Positions 46,400 through 57,870 of a stretch of 64,000 bases of DNA are shown one piece after another. Under the pieces are notes generated by a model. The model worked only from the letters and a program-made list of their open reading frames with translations, was not told where the DNA came from and did no database searches. The DNA is taken from positions 203,354,127 through 203,418,126 of the forward strand of contig NC_134569.1 of the NCBI RefSeq assembly GCF_050947875.1. Reading direction: 5' to 3'. How positions within the stretch are numbered: the stretch's first letter is position 1; every line of letters begins with the position of its first letter. Source of the DNA: Dermacentor variabilis. Taxonomy: Eukaryota; Arthropoda; Arachnida; Ixodida; Ixodidae. Made by a program: the position numbers and the translations under genes.

Positions 46400-49077
46400 A
46401 GTAACGCCACCACAAGCGAAATAGTTTCCTTATCACAGTACTTATTATTGTTTTCTTTCATTGCCCCTTTGTTTGGTCCTAACTACTTAAATACGTAGAG
46501 CCACACATTTCTCCTGGTACTGCCCGATGGGTCAAGTATTCGCACCCAAGTTAGCGCTCATGTTGCCCGTATCTTCTTTAGGTGTTCTGTGTCTCGTCGT
46601 AGTTTAACCTTTTTTTCCTTACCGATACTTTAATTTCGCCCCGAGAGTAAATGCTGGTATGCTATAGAAGTCCGCATTTCTCACTATTTAGCGAGGTTGT
46701 TCTAGCAAAACATGGAGTCGTTTTTACCTTTTTGTTTGGAGTTAACTTACATGCAGACTCGGCGCGAATAATTCTGTCGCTCAGTTCGCGACGCTTGTAA
46801 ATCTATTGCGCATAGCAACCGCGACAATTTCCGCCCGTGGGTACTCGTACATGGTATAGGACTCTGAAAATAGCGCATAAAATTTCAATTTTGGAAGCCG
46901 GCGAACGACAGAAGCGCTCACCGCAGCTGCCAGTTAAAGCCAAGGGACGAACGGCGAGCGCGACATGGTTTCTTTTTTCAAAGGATTGCATCAGGTGCTG
47001 CCGCCTTGTGCGTACGCAATGCCGCGAAAAGCTCCCGCTACGCTGGGTGGAGTACCACGTTTCCATTGCAGCAGCCAAATCTGGTTACGGAGTGGAATGC
47101 GGTCGATAACTTCAGCGTTTCAACAGCATTCAGTGGAACTTTAATTAAGTCATTCCTGTGAAATACGGGGCCAAGCACATTGTATTTTCTACGGAACAAC
47201 ACTGCTTCGAATGCAGGGAAGAGAGTTTTGTGAAATATTACACGAGCTAATGGCACTCACGCCTACGAAGCAGTGACAGCTATTCCTATTGTTCGCGTGG
47301 TTAATCAGTGACAATGCTGCTGAGACAATGCCCTCATGCATTGCTTAGATGATTTGATAGTGCAATGTGTTGCGGTGTCCACGTGCTTGCATCTGTATAG
47401 AAGTGCCCACCTTATTGGTGTCGCATAAAACGGAAGTTGACGGGTTAAATGTAATCTTTATTGGGCGAAAATATCGGCACGTTCAACGCTACTGCAAAGC
47501 ACTCGCAAATATGAAAATGGCTTGACTGGCGCAATGAAAATATTGGAACACAGCATGGGAGCGCCCGTTTCTCCACCGGTAACGTATTTAACTTTTCTCG
47601 TTCCCTCTTGTGAGGTTCAAACAAGCTTTTCTTTTTCACGCTATCTAATCTTATTGATAAATGATGGTTGCATTGATAGAAAATAATCGTGAATCTTTTA
47701 TTGTTCCTTGTGGCCGAGGTCTTCGGTGATTACTGCAAACCGTCTCTGTAGAGCACTGGCTTGTTCTAAAGTTACAACAAATTCATTGCCGCATAATTTA
47801 CAGCATAAGTATCCCGATGCCTTTGAGTAGGCAATCGTTAAGCTGGACTACATTAACCCGCGCGGGATTAATACTCTTGACTTTTCACAGGTGTACATTA
47901 TATATAAATCAACATGTTGGTAGAAAGAAGACTGGGGCTTATCGTTTCCACACGACTGCTTGAAGACAGTTCGAAGGCGAAAAGAAGTAAGGTTTGGCAA
48001 TCCCATCTATTTACTGCTCTTCCCACCCACGTTAGAAGAAAGTACTGCGCTTTCGTCAGGAGCAGTCACAAGCATTACACTTCACTAAAGTACTCCCAAG
48101 GCGAAATTCTATTTGGGAGACAGGGGCGAGCCAGAACGCCACTCAAATTATGGAAAGGTGTCGAGGCGCACCTAGCTCTTTCATGCCACGCAAAACGAAA
48201 ATTTGCACAACACCTTCGGATATATTCCAGCACAATCACGCTAGAAAAATTTTGCGTAATTGCATTGTCTTGAAAATAAAATATTTGAGTTCTACTTAAA
48301 CATGAGCTCTGAATGTCATGACAAATGCGAATCCGCATTTAATCGCCGCTTAGTTAATTGATCATTTTTTTTCTGAGCAAGCTATGTTCACTCATCTATA
48401 TATTTTGTACCTACTTGCAATAGAGCTCCAGAGTTATTTTTGCAGAACGTAGGCACGCGGATGAGGGGGGAACAGATGTTTTTCGCCATTTCCGATCTGA
48501 AAGTTGTGAAACACTGCACGATTCTCCTAATTACAGTAACAGTGAAGTTACTCTACTCAGGCAAAGGTTCGCTTTGACTTTAGAATTTGCACATAATCTT
48601 TCCTACGCACAGTTCAATCAGTCCTCTTTGAGACTTCGACTATTTAATAAAATTTGCGGCCTTCCCTCAAAATCTGAAATAGTTAACAACTGTGTATTTG
48701 AGACGGTGAAAGTATACTATTTACCGCAAGTGGTGTCCCGAAATTATGCTCGGCAGGGTGAAGGACAACAGAACTCCGACATCTTTAAGCTCTATTAGCG
48801 TGACGGTACAGCTGCGGCAATACGAGATCCCATATATTGATTATTATCTGTCGTAATACGCGCGTGAATTCTGCTACGTCATGATCATCTCTGAGTCGTT
48901 ATTACATTGTCTGCGTGTTACTGCTCAGTGCTATTGTTTGGATATGTACAACGTCATCCGTGGCCAACCAAAAAAAGAAACAACAGCACAAGGACTACTT
49001 CATGTTTGTTGCCCTTAATAACGACAGATTTACTCCATGGCCATCGCGATATAACATGCCATACAGCCGTCACGGAG
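46400..49077. other. Spacer without a recognisable gene
   Basis: ORFs at 46837-47109, 47038-47256 and 47914-48273 lack domains. No repeat family could be assigned. Confidence 0.45.
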
Positions 49078-49152
49078 CACAAGGAGGAGGAGGAGACAAA
49101 GGAGAGGAAAGACAGGGAGGTTAGCCAGTGTAAGTACCGGCTGGCTACCCTG
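49078..49152 (-). mobile_element. LINE 3' UTR stem-loop scrap
   Basis: On plus, a GA-rich run is followed by GACAGGGAGGTTAGCCAG and CGGCTGGCTACCCTG. These are the inverted half-sites also seen at 5566-5605, 21540-21590 and 57760-57800. It is a roughly 75-base 5'-truncated copy. Confidence 0.6.
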
Positions 49153-49159
49153 TGCAATA

Positions 49160-51950
49160 TTACCCACTAAGGATGCCAATCGCTATATAACCACTCACAC
49201 ATACATGCATTAGCATATATAAAACGCGACTATCGCTTTCTAGATTCAACATCATGCAGATAATTGTGGCGTAAAATAGTGCGTGATCCAGTGCAGTAGA
49301 CCCATACCCCCGCAGCTTTTACCGCTCCTCATGTCACGTGACTCCGCGGCTACTTCAGTGGATTCTCCAGACGATAATCACGAACTGGAAGAAAATTCTG
49401 TTCTGCTGCTCCCGCCCCGTTTTATCCTCCGGCAAGGACGTAACTTTCTAAGTTGCCGAAAGACAACCTTTGATCAGGTTAACAGTACTAAAATACTCTC
49501 GCGGTTGTATATTGTGTACTGATATCGGGATCGGCCCGCCCACAATTATACTGCTTCCGGGGTGGATCCATGTTACAAATGTGCGTTCAACACCAACAAC
49601 CAGCTTTGACTTTATGACGCTATCGCACTTCAAATTAAAAATGAAAAAGAAAAATAACGACCTCTATGCGAGATTTAGCCGCATCGCTGCTCTTTCGACG
49701 CAGGCGTTTCAAGTTGGCTCATGCCTAATGTATTGAGAAAAGCGCGCTCAGCTGTGAAAATGTTAAGAAAAGGAGGATAGAGTGGAGGCCAAGCAGCAAA
49801 GAGGTAAGCGGGAACAATCAGCAAGGTGCATTCCTCACTCGTCTCAGTCGTGGCCACTAAGAAGAGCAGAATAATTCAAACATGGGGGGATGTAAAAGGA
49901 CAGGCGGCAATGACGAGGATCTCCAAGCGATGCTCCGGCGAAAGAAAAACGAGTCTTCTGCTTCGCATAGGTGCCAAGACACGTTTTCGCAAAGAGTCGG
50001 CTACAGAAAGGAGGCATGCTACTTTCCCTATACTAGTTTACATATACCTTGGTTAGAGTGACGTTCCGCCCGCGTTATTAACATGATCAGTCGGTCGTTA
50101 ACGTTGGGCGATAAGCGCGGCAGTCGAGCGGAAGACGTCGTTACAAAATCGTGTCGTGCTTGCACATGGTTCCTGGGATGCGCCAAAGAAAGCTTAGCGA
50201 GATTGTATTTTTTTAGCAAATGTCAGTAACGTACACTATGCTTATGACGCGTACGTTGTTTTCCAGCTGCGAACTAGCACAGCTCGTAGGCCTAGTCGCA
50301 ACCATCGCTTCGTTTCCTGGAGTCGGCCATGTTGGTTTTGGAAGGGAGAAACCGTTGCTCCCATGCATGAGGGAGGAAATTTGCACAATTTAAAGACGAA
50401 CATAGGGAACATCGCCGTTTCACCGTTAATGGAGCAAGGGTCACTCCTTTTTTTTCTTAAATTGCAACTACCGCTACCCCCTTTGCTCTCTGATCGGCGC
50501 CGCTATCTTCCTGTCTCAGCGTTACGCCCAACATTTTTCGTTCCATCGCTCTTCGCGTAGTATTTAGCTTGTCCCCTCCCCCCCCCTTATTTGTTAACCT
50601 CCAAGTTTCTGTCCCATATGTTAGTACTCGTGTAATGCAATGATCCTATCCATCCGCGACAGTGGTGAGCTCTCGGTCCCGATTCGGTGAAGGCGGTCGC
50701 ATGAGCTCTGACCCATTCTCATTCTTCTGTAAATTACCTTCTCATGATCAGAGTAAGTGACCGAGAAGGAGTGACTCACTGTAAGTGACCAAGACAAACG
50801 TACGCCTGCGCGAATTCTAGAGGCTGACAGTTTTTCATGATTTGCTGTTTGCTTGAGAGGCTATTCAACATTACCTGTGCCTCCCGCGTATCAGTCTTCA
50901 ACCTACTCTTCCACATACTCGGTTAATGTTCTCAATCAATTATTGCAGTGTGTCCCAAGCGTTGCTGAACAGGGAAATGTGATCGGCGAGCTGAATGTTG
51001 TGTTGAAGCAACGACATACACATGTCGTTGCTTCGTCGAAACTCTCTGAATTAGGAGCGAACTATGCGCGGCAAGGAGCGCGTACTGGACAGCATAATTC
51101 GGGTGACGAAAATCTTGATGCTGCAGATAGGACGCGTTTTAGTGACCGCGCTCAGTGTGGTGCACGTTTCACATCGTTCACTTAGCGATACCACGCCAGT
51201 GCGGCCGGCTTTTGCATGACGTCATGCCATCTTGACTACTGCACAGACGGCACGGAGCACCATAACACCATTCCCGGATGGGAGGCAATTCTGCCGCTGA
51301 ATTCACAAATGCATGTGAAGGCTTTTGTAAGTACGACGAGAAAAATAAAGAACATAAACAATATATATAAAAATTAATCCTCTGCAGCCCTACGATCGAC
51401 AGAACTCAAACGAAAAAAAAAGACGATAGAAGTGCTCGAAAGACATCAATGACACACTTTACGGTTTTCAGCGAAGAACACCACACCTCTTTCTTTTTAT
51501 CACCCAACACAGTGTCATGACGAGAATGAAAAGTCAGGTTATTGCGCGCTTAGGGAAACACAGCTTAGCAGAAATTCAGCAGAAGTTCGCAACACCGCAT
51601 TAATGTTACTGCCTGCCACAGGAGCGCACGCCCAATACAATTATGCACTAAAACTGCTCAATGTACTTCGAGATGACAAATCAAAACGCACCAGAAAAAT
51701 ATAAGCACGCGCCATCATCGGCTATCATTTGTGGTTTCTGGCCAATCGGCCGCAGCAGAGCGCTCCAACGCACAAATGGACATCGAACGGCACAAATGGA
51801 CATAATGATGTTCGTACCATTTCCACCATCTTGTCAAAGATATTTCTTAATTCAGCGACCGCGAGGGCTGTTAAAATTTGTGAATTCACTTAGGCTTACC
51901 ATTGGCGCAATAACTTAAGTTCGCACCTGCGCTACCATTACGCACACACA
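49160..51950. other. Spacer without a recognisable gene
   Basis: Short ORFs only. A poly-C run sits at about 50577-50586. The 110-codon ORF at 50853-51185 contains the palindrome at 51005 and has no domain. Confidence 0.4.
51005..51034. repeat. Perfect 13-bp inverted repeat with 4-base loop
   Basis: GAAGCAACGACAT at 51005-51017 and its exact complement at 51022-51034 flank the loop ACAC. It would form a strong hairpin in RNA or DNA. No gene or terminator context is apparent. Confidence 0.85.
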
Positions 51951-51954
51951 GATT

Positions 51955-52125
51955 TTTTCAAGCGAAGCTTGTATTGCCTCACTCGTGTCGGCGTTGGTGT
52001 TCGTGTTGCCGTACCAAAGAACTCAAGCCACGCGAAAATAAAAATTGCTTGCAGGGCTGCGGATTTCAACCACCGACCTCCAGTTACCAGACCACCACGT
52101 TAACCGATTCAGCCACTGTCGATTC
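51955..52125 (-). mobile_element. tRNA-derived SINE
   Basis: Minus strand reads GTGGCTGAATCGGTTAACGT, then GGTGGTCTGGTAACTGG and a box B, GGTTGAAATCC. A short body follows, ending near GAGGCAATACAAGCTTCGCT. It is too diverged to fold as a functional tRNA. Confidence 0.55.
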
Positions 52126-52160
52126 ATCAAGCGCGCCCTTTAAGGCGGGGTTTTATATGC

Positions 52161-52628
52161 ATGAATAAGTATATGCAGGGCAAGGCACGAGCCAATCAGA
52201 GGCGTCCCATCTCGCCGGAGGAGGCAAAGGCTATGATCGCGTGTTTGCTCGTCTCGGTACCCGTTGTTTGCCGCCAGTTAAAGCCCGGCAGTCAGATGGG
52301 GCTATCGCGTTTGTTTCGTTCTTCCGAAGAGCAGGCTGCGTTGAAGGAACAACAGCGGCCGCGCGTCGTGCGTTCGGCCGAAGAACACGCGGCGTTTGAT
52401 GAATGGCGCCGAAAACTCGCTCAAGAGAGGACTCGTCTTCGACGTGCCCACCTCGCCGTGATCGAGCGCAAAGCCGAGGCGTTACGGCAAATGAAAAGTC
52501 GCGGCTCCCGAGCTTCGCTTGCACCCTTCATTACAGTAGTGGAAGAGGGGTCAATTTTTTCCACTACAGCGCTCGCCATTGCCGTGGTGCAATTCGCAAG
52601 GTTGCGGTTCTTACGAACACTTTTGTAG
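52161..52628 (+). CDS. Hypothetical Arg/Glu-rich protein (155 residues)
   Basis: The ORF is uninterrupted. Residues about 53-115 are rich in Arg, Glu, Ala and Gln (RSSEEQAALKEQQRPRVV, then AEEHAAFDEWRRKLAQERTR) and are likely helical or coiled-coil. Two internal units, 'SSEEQAALKEQQ' and 'SAEEHAAFDEWR', look like diverged copies. The C-terminal 30 residues are hydrophobic. A TTTATAT sequence lies about 10 bases before the ATG, too close to be a normal TATA box. It resembles the basic repeat ORF at 28138, so it may belong to a dispersed repeat-protein family rather than a unique gene. Confidence 0.4.
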   Translation: MNKYMQGKARANQRRPISPEEAKAMIACLLVSVPVVCRQLKPGSQMGLSRLFRSSEEQAALKEQQRPRVVRSAEEHAAFDEWRRKLAQERTRLRRAHLAVIERKAEALRQMKSRGSRASLAPFITVVEEGSIFSTTALAIAVVQFARLRFLRTLL

Positions 52629-52811
52629 CTTTGTGAATGCGGTTTTTCGTAAGATTTTTCGTACGTCAAAATTTGTAAGTTCGCCCCAGTATTTTTCGTG
52701 TTTAATTATTGATGTCGGTGAAGAATCGCGCTGAGTATTCATAAAACGCGTCAAGTGTCTGATCGCGCTGGTCTGCACGCGGGAAATACTTAGGGATGTT
52801 ATATTCCGTTT

Positions 52812-52925
52812 AGTGAGGCATGCGCCCGTGGCCTAAGGGTTGGTAGATCGAGCTGTTGTGCTAGGGGCCCTATGTTTGAATCCTGCTGTGGGACAATTTC
52901 ATCTGAGTTTGTTAAATAAAAACAA
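52812..52925 (+). mobile_element. tRNA-derived SINE head
   Basis: CCGTGGCCTAAGGGTTGGTA carries a box A-like region. GTTTGAATCCTG is a box B match 50 bases on. The pair is followed by GGGACAATTTC and an A-rich stretch with AATAAAAACAAGG. It could also be a decayed tRNA pseudogene. Confidence 0.5.
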
Positions 52926-52954
52926 GGTGTTTCTTAGCGATTTTACCAGAACTT

Positions 52955-53390
52955 TTCCGCATCGCGTATGTTTCAAACCTTTTTCGTGGGCCGATCCCCC
53001 AGATAGTGCAGCTTGCCGCGCCAGAAGAATTACGTTACTCTCACGTTTGAGCTTTATTTCATTGCACTATATTGCTTTGCACTTCAATATTTAATAGCCT
53101 GAGAAGATTTAAGCTAAAAGACGTGCGCTGTCAGTTATGTTTAATGACATCTGTTTGTGGGCTACCATTCTAAAGATTTTGAGGAATAATTTTGTCAACG
53201 ATGTAAGATCGGGTATGAGCAAATTTAGTGATAAACAATATGGCAGTATAGCGCGCACATACAGCACGTCATGTAGCGTGGCATATAGTATACATATACC
53301 TAAATATATGCGTAGCTTAATGGCGACGTCGACGGACGACGCCATGAAAATTCGTTTGGAGTGTCCACAAAATGCCTATTGAAATAAAAG
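52955..53390 (+). mobile_element. Repeat family alpha, copy C (partial)
   Basis: Blocks CGTGGGCCGATCCCCC, CATCTGTTTGTGGGCTACC and GGGTATGAGCAAATTTAGTG occur in the same order as in copy A, without copy A's beta insert. The far right end (GACGTCGACGGACGACGCC) differs from copy B, so the family has at least two right-end variants. Confidence 0.55.
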
Positions 53391-53399
53391 GCAGGCAAG

Positions 53400-55110
53400 A
53401 GATTCATAGAACCGGAGTCGTTATAGCTCTTACTAGTTTGACTTGCGTTACAGGCTTTACTAAGTCATGCCTGTGCAGTTACATTTTCAAATGGAGATAG
53501 AGGCTTTAATGAAGAAAGGTAAGATCAAACAGAGCTACATTACAACAGGTGTAAAATCTGATTAGATCAAACAGGCTAGATGATTATTTGGCGCCGTTTC
53601 GTTTTATACGGGATCTCGATGATGATCATCATCAACAAATAAATTCGATTAAAGCTGTCCGTGCAGCCGCGCATACCAAACGCAAAACTAGAGGTTGCCT
53701 GTTGAAAAAACTTACTCGCACGCTTTCGCCTGTTGTTTCCACAAAAGTTACGGACCCTGCACTAAATCGGTCCTAATATTTCGTCCACCGAAACTCGTAC
53801 AACGTGCTACCAAGCGTAGCGGAAAACACGCTCAAAAACTGGAACTATGCAGCCACGTTGACATCTCCCGTGCACGTCACTAAACGTCAAAGCTGGCACC
53901 CACCTAACAATTGCAGCTTCTGGCTACAGCTATTGCTCTGGGGGCGTGATAAACTTAAGGAAAGTGTTAACTAGACTAAGCCATATACTTTGTGTAGCTG
54001 GTATGTTAAATAAATTATACTGTACAGTGCAAGTCTGCAGAAGTACAATCTGGAAACATACACAGGTATAGATACTCCTGCACTTTTACAGCCGAGCACA
54101 AAGTTATTCAGATAAGGGAAAGCGATTCGTTGGAAAGCACATTTTGCTTCAGCATTATTTGGCACTCTTAAAGTGCGAAGCCCCATATGGCACCCACCAC
54201 AACAGCAAAAAACAAAAGTTATCTTGTGACGGGAATTCGTCGACTGTAAGTTTTTCTTGTTTTTTATTTCTTAATTCTTCTTAGCCAGCTACCATGCATT
54301 GAAAATTCTTGTAGCCATATTTAGACGGAGCCAATGAAGCAACATATGACAGGTGGTCCGTCAAAATGTCACCGCATATGTTTATTTGAATAAATGCATT
54401 TTTCGAAACTCTTAATGGCATGCATCCGACTGCGCTACTTCACCTGTATTATTTAAATTACAGACATCATCGTCATAAGAAATCGCAATAATGAATTAGC
54501 CCCGTTTAACTTTTAAAATCTGGAATTCTTTCATCGCAGGGATAACTGTTGCTGCGAAACTGCAGTATCACCTACGGCTCATTTAGCAGGCGCCCAAAAA
54601 TTGTAGCAGCACGTTGGAGGCGTCCATCCTCAACATGTGCCGCTAAATCTATTGTCGTTCTCCCTAGTCCGATCGCATAGTCCGTATTTTGAGAGCTACT
54701 GCTTCAAAATTTCTGCGAAATTGATATAATTTCACTGCTTCGCAAATTAAACGCTAAATGAGACATATGTTCGCAATATTGTAAATAAATAGTGCACAAG
54801 AGAAACTTTGTTTATTCGATAACTAAACAATGCTACTGGTTGTTAAAGTAATGTCCGTCCATCCAATTAATCCGGCTGAACTGCCAGAGCTGCACAATGC
54901 ACAACGGGCAATTTTTTTCCAAACTTCGTTAGAAAGGATTAGGAACGCAAGCAGGTGGCATATTACATTCGTCACAATGGGTTAATTAAAGCCAGAACTT
55001 GGTGTCTGCATTCTGCAGCTTACCTCCAACATTGGCATTCGGATTGTCAACCATGTACGTGCTGCTACACCGAAGCTCCACCTTACCCATTGTAGCGTTC
55101 ATTTCAGTCA
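53400..55110. other. Spacer without a recognisable gene
   Basis: AT-rich with short ORFs. A CTTCGCACTTTAAGAGTG string (54173-54190, read on minus) resembles the start of repeat alpha. Confidence 0.4.
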
Positions 55111-55118
55111 AATAGACG

Positions 55119-55340
55119 CGCCTAGGTGCCTCAGTGATTAAGACGCTCTGCCGCTAAGCACGAAGTCGCGGCATAGATTCAACCCCCCTCCCCAACCCTC
55201 ACGACGGGCGTATTCCGATGGAGCGGTTGACGAAAGCACTCGTGTAGCGATAGATTCAGGCGCAAGTTATTGAAATCTAGGTTGTCACTAGTTAGGCGGA
55301 GCCTTCTGTTACGGCGTATTTCATGGCCAAAGTGTTACTG
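55119..55340 (+). mobile_element. Ruka-like SINE, degenerate copy
   Basis: CGCCTAGGTGCCTCAGTGAT then GCCGCTAAGCACGAAGTCGC form the tRNA-like head with a weak box B (AGATTCAAC). The body has GGGCGTATTCCGATGGAGCG, AGATTCAGGCGCAAGTTATT and a 'GGCGGAGCC..TTACGGCGT' block. These correspond in order to the intact copy at 45845. Confidence 0.6.
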
Positions 55341-55932
55341 AGCCACACTAAACCAATTAATTTCACTCAACCAGAGAGTGACAACTTTTTGCCGCAGCTG
55401 CTTAGCAAAGCGTGCTGCATTTTCTTCTGCCTCTGCTGCTTTATGAGCAATTGAAGAAAATGCTTGCGAATTCCCCTTGGTATTCTTTCCCTCTAATTTT
55501 CTGTCTCCATCTCTCTCTCTCTTTTCTCTCACCGCCATTGTGCGCGCGTACATTTTCCTCGTATATACACGTCTATGCAAATTCTGCCCTTTATTCTCAT
55601 TGTTTAAAACTGAATGCGACGTTTAAACTTAATGACTGCTCCCTCCGGTGTCCTACCGCAGATTGTGCGATAGCGCACCGGAGGGACCCGCTATTCGCAT
55701 TGCGACGCATCGTTTAATTGTTCAAAGAATTCATTTTACTTAACGTCATCTTTTTCTCACTGAAAGGTTTAACAAATTTAGCCTGGTGCATATTTTCTGC
55801 TAACGTTTCGTTTTTTTTATTATCATTCTTGTAATTCGTAAAACAGGATACGACTGCCATTTTTGCATGAAGGTCTTCTAGTCACGCTGTTTTAATAGCA
55901 AAGAAGAGCAGAAACAATAAAACAACACTCAC

Positions 55933-56096
55933 TGCGACCCGTCATTGGGATCTGTGGCTCCAATAAGATTTACGGTGTACTGCTCCTCTTCGTTAACAGA
56001 TACCAGTTCGTTGAAAACACACTTCTTGTGTTTGTAGAAGGGTTCCTTCTCGTAGGACCTCATAAACAGGTAATACCTTCCGGGTACATTTAACGC
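55933..56096 (-). CDS. Exon of a tick lipocalin / histamine-binding-like protein
   Basis: The exon is preceded by a pyrimidine-rich TTTTTTATTGCAG acceptor and followed by a CA/GTGAGTG donor. It encodes 54 codons plus two bases (phase 0 in, 2 out). The sequence ALNVPGRYYLFMRSYEKEPF and then YKHKKCVFNEL fits the start of the barrel in tick lipocalins: a 'YYL..RSY..(D/E)P' strand followed by a Cys that pairs later. Known members are secreted salivary proteins that bind histamine, serotonin or other host mediators. The signal-peptide exon and downstream exons were not identified, and may lie outside or in the large introns. It could be a lone duplicated exon. Confidence 0.6.
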
Positions 56097-56227
56097 CTGC
56101 AATAAAAAACATATATGTATTATCACTTCCACATCACCACATTGCGATGAAATTATTTCACCAGCGACATAACCAGGAATGAAAAAAAAAGTGCACAAGG
56201 AAAGCACCAAACATTTCCTGTGTCGCA

Positions 56228-56475
56228 TAAAATGGGCTTGGTCCTCGGCTTCCTCCTGTAGCACCGACGATGATGATGTTCGCCGTCTACTCCTGGAATG
56301 CTCCAGATATGCGACTCAAAGATGGCAGCTAGAACAAGAGCTACACTCCATTAATCCTCACCCACCTCTCACTCGAACATTTGCTGGGCGCATGGCCATC
56401 GAAAATAATATCACGAAAAGCGTTCGAAGCACTCGACATTTTTTTCGAAGACACAGGCACCCTTAACAAATAATA
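56228..56475 (+). pseudogene. LINE ORF2 C-terminus (truncated)
   Basis: Plus translation reads TDDDDVRRLLLECSRYATQR followed by WQLEQELHSI. After a frame change near 56385 it continues LLGAWPSKIISRKAFEALDI and FFEDTGTLNK, then stop. This matches the 'LLL.C.RY...R..L...LG.WPS....AL..FF..TG' tail of RNase H LINEs. It lies on the opposite strand to the lipocalin exon, in its predicted upstream intron. Confidence 0.65.
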
Positions 56476-56589
56476 CGCACCGCAATAGACAGTTTTAGAA
56501 TAGAGTTTGCAACAAATGTAAACGCATTACGTGCGTAAATAAATAGAGTCCTCCTCACGACGCATGCTCCGAACGTTATTGGGTTTCTG

Positions 56590-57065
56590 TGGTTTACGTG
56601 CGCTAAGATAACGTACATTATTTTGCGAGTTTAATGTTCGTAATGTTTACTTACGCTAAGAAATAGCGTTGTCGAACATGGCAGCACCCATGGCTCCCGC
56701 CTCAATGTTAATTCTTGTGATGGCTACGCTCTTACTCGCGTTGATCGCCAGTAACAATTGCAATGAGCTTTGGCTTTCTCTAAACTCACCTGAAAGGTTA
56801 GTTATGAGCGCATAGCGCGTCCATTTTCTGAGATCGTTCGGCGATTCTGGCGCCCGTAGGCCTAAGGAGACGCGTCCGCACAGTAACAGCAGAATAGTTG
56901 CTAATGGATCGTCTTGGCTTGGATACGTTTGGCACGAGGCACCAGACGGCGCCCTGTTTTATAAAGTCTTCTTTACGTTTGCATTTCCATACGGTAAACT
57001 AAAAGAATTGAAAGGACCGCACCATAACATCCAGCAAAGGTGCATACCTTTAACGCACGTAAGGC
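56590..57065. mobile_element. Possible short inverted-repeat element
   Basis: TTACGTGCGCTAA at 56594-56606 is matched inversely by TTAACGCACGTAA at 57050-57062 (one mismatch). The left end continues GATAACGTACATTATTTTGC. No transposase is encoded. The interior carries the small ORF at 56678. Confidence 0.4.
56678..56815 (+). CDS. Small secretory-like ORF (45 residues)
   Basis: The ORF reads MAAPMAPASMLILVMATLLL and continues ALIASNNCNELWLSLNSPER. This gives a typical signal-peptide profile (short N-region, hydrophobic core MLILVMATLLLALI, small residues before a possible cleavage near SNN). ATG context is AACATGG. A GTTAGT donor-like site at about 56798 could make it a first exon. It lies inside a possible inverted-repeat element, so it may be repeat-borne. 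No partner exon was found on this strand. Confidence 0.25.
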   Translation: MAAPMAPASMLILVMATLLLALIASNNCNELWLSLNSPERLVMSA

Positions 57066-57488
57066 GAGAAACGCTATTCCAAAGCTGTCTAATAAATAGT
57101 AACACAATGAAACTACAACTTGCCCAATTATTTAATTATTACCACTTGTATATTACATGTTATACTTAGTTGTATTCTTCGCTGAAGCTCACTTCTGACT
57201 TTCGTATTCTGCGCGTGCATTATAGTAACTTTGTGTGTTCCTCGTTTGTTCAAACCTCCTCGCAGTCTACATCACGGCCACTTGTGCGTGTTTGTAACTT
57301 TGTTTACAAAGTCACTGTGGCGCGACTTGTCTTTGCATTTTATAATTATATGTTCGTCGCTGCAGAGGACTCTGCTCTGTGAATTATTGGCCCTAGGACG
57401 TCGTTTCTTTTCCTTTTCTTACTACATATATGTTTATATTGTTGTTTCCCATATGTGAAAAGGAATAGCCGTCACCATTATAGAGTGA

Positions 57489-57760
57489 CTAAACCTCTTG
57501 GGGCGACGAGCGACCACGTAGAACGGTAAAGTATCGGACTCTCGCAGGAGAGGAAGAACCGACACTCGATCTAGGCTCAGGCGTGCGTCGCTTGCTCAGG
57601 CGCACATTTCGTTGTCGCGCCGAACGCTGCGTTGCTCGACGCTCACCGCGTCCGATGCGGGGCGCGTAGTCGCTGCGCCGTAGCCCATTGTCTTTACACC
57701 CCTTGGCGGGTCGACGGGAACGCTTTCGCGTTCCACTCTTGAATGCGAAGCTTAAGCGTC
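57489..57760 (-). mobile_element. Repeat with an alpha-like left end (copy E)
   Basis: Read on minus, it starts GACGCTTAAGCTTCGC, AAGAGTGGAACGCGAAAGCG, like alpha copies A and B. It then diverges into a GC-rich block (GACGCGGTGAGCGTCGAGCA and similar) that is open for 95 codons without a domain. It abuts the truncated 3' end of LINE copy 1. Confidence 0.45.
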
Positions 57761-57870
57761 CATGTTGACCAGTCAAGTGTCTGGTTGGCTACCCCACGCT
57801 GGAGGAAGGGAGAAGGGAAGAGAGAGAACGGAGAGAGAAGGTGTAGATACCTGTACCGACACTACTTGAG

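Noticed and set aside
47038..47256. Minus ORF with a CC pair as a lipocalin C-terminal exon
   Set aside because: No convincing splice sites and no recognisable barrel pattern.
49675..49857. Downstream lipocalin exon (reading EECTLLIVPAY)
   Set aside because: An acceptor-like TTCTTAG precedes it, but the frame phase is incompatible with the exon at 55933, and the similarity is too short.
55335..55580. Minus ORF (AHKAAEAEENAARFAKQL) as an exon after the lipocalin exon
   Set aside because: Charged, helical composition does not fit a lipocalin strand, and no acceptor site of good quality was seen.
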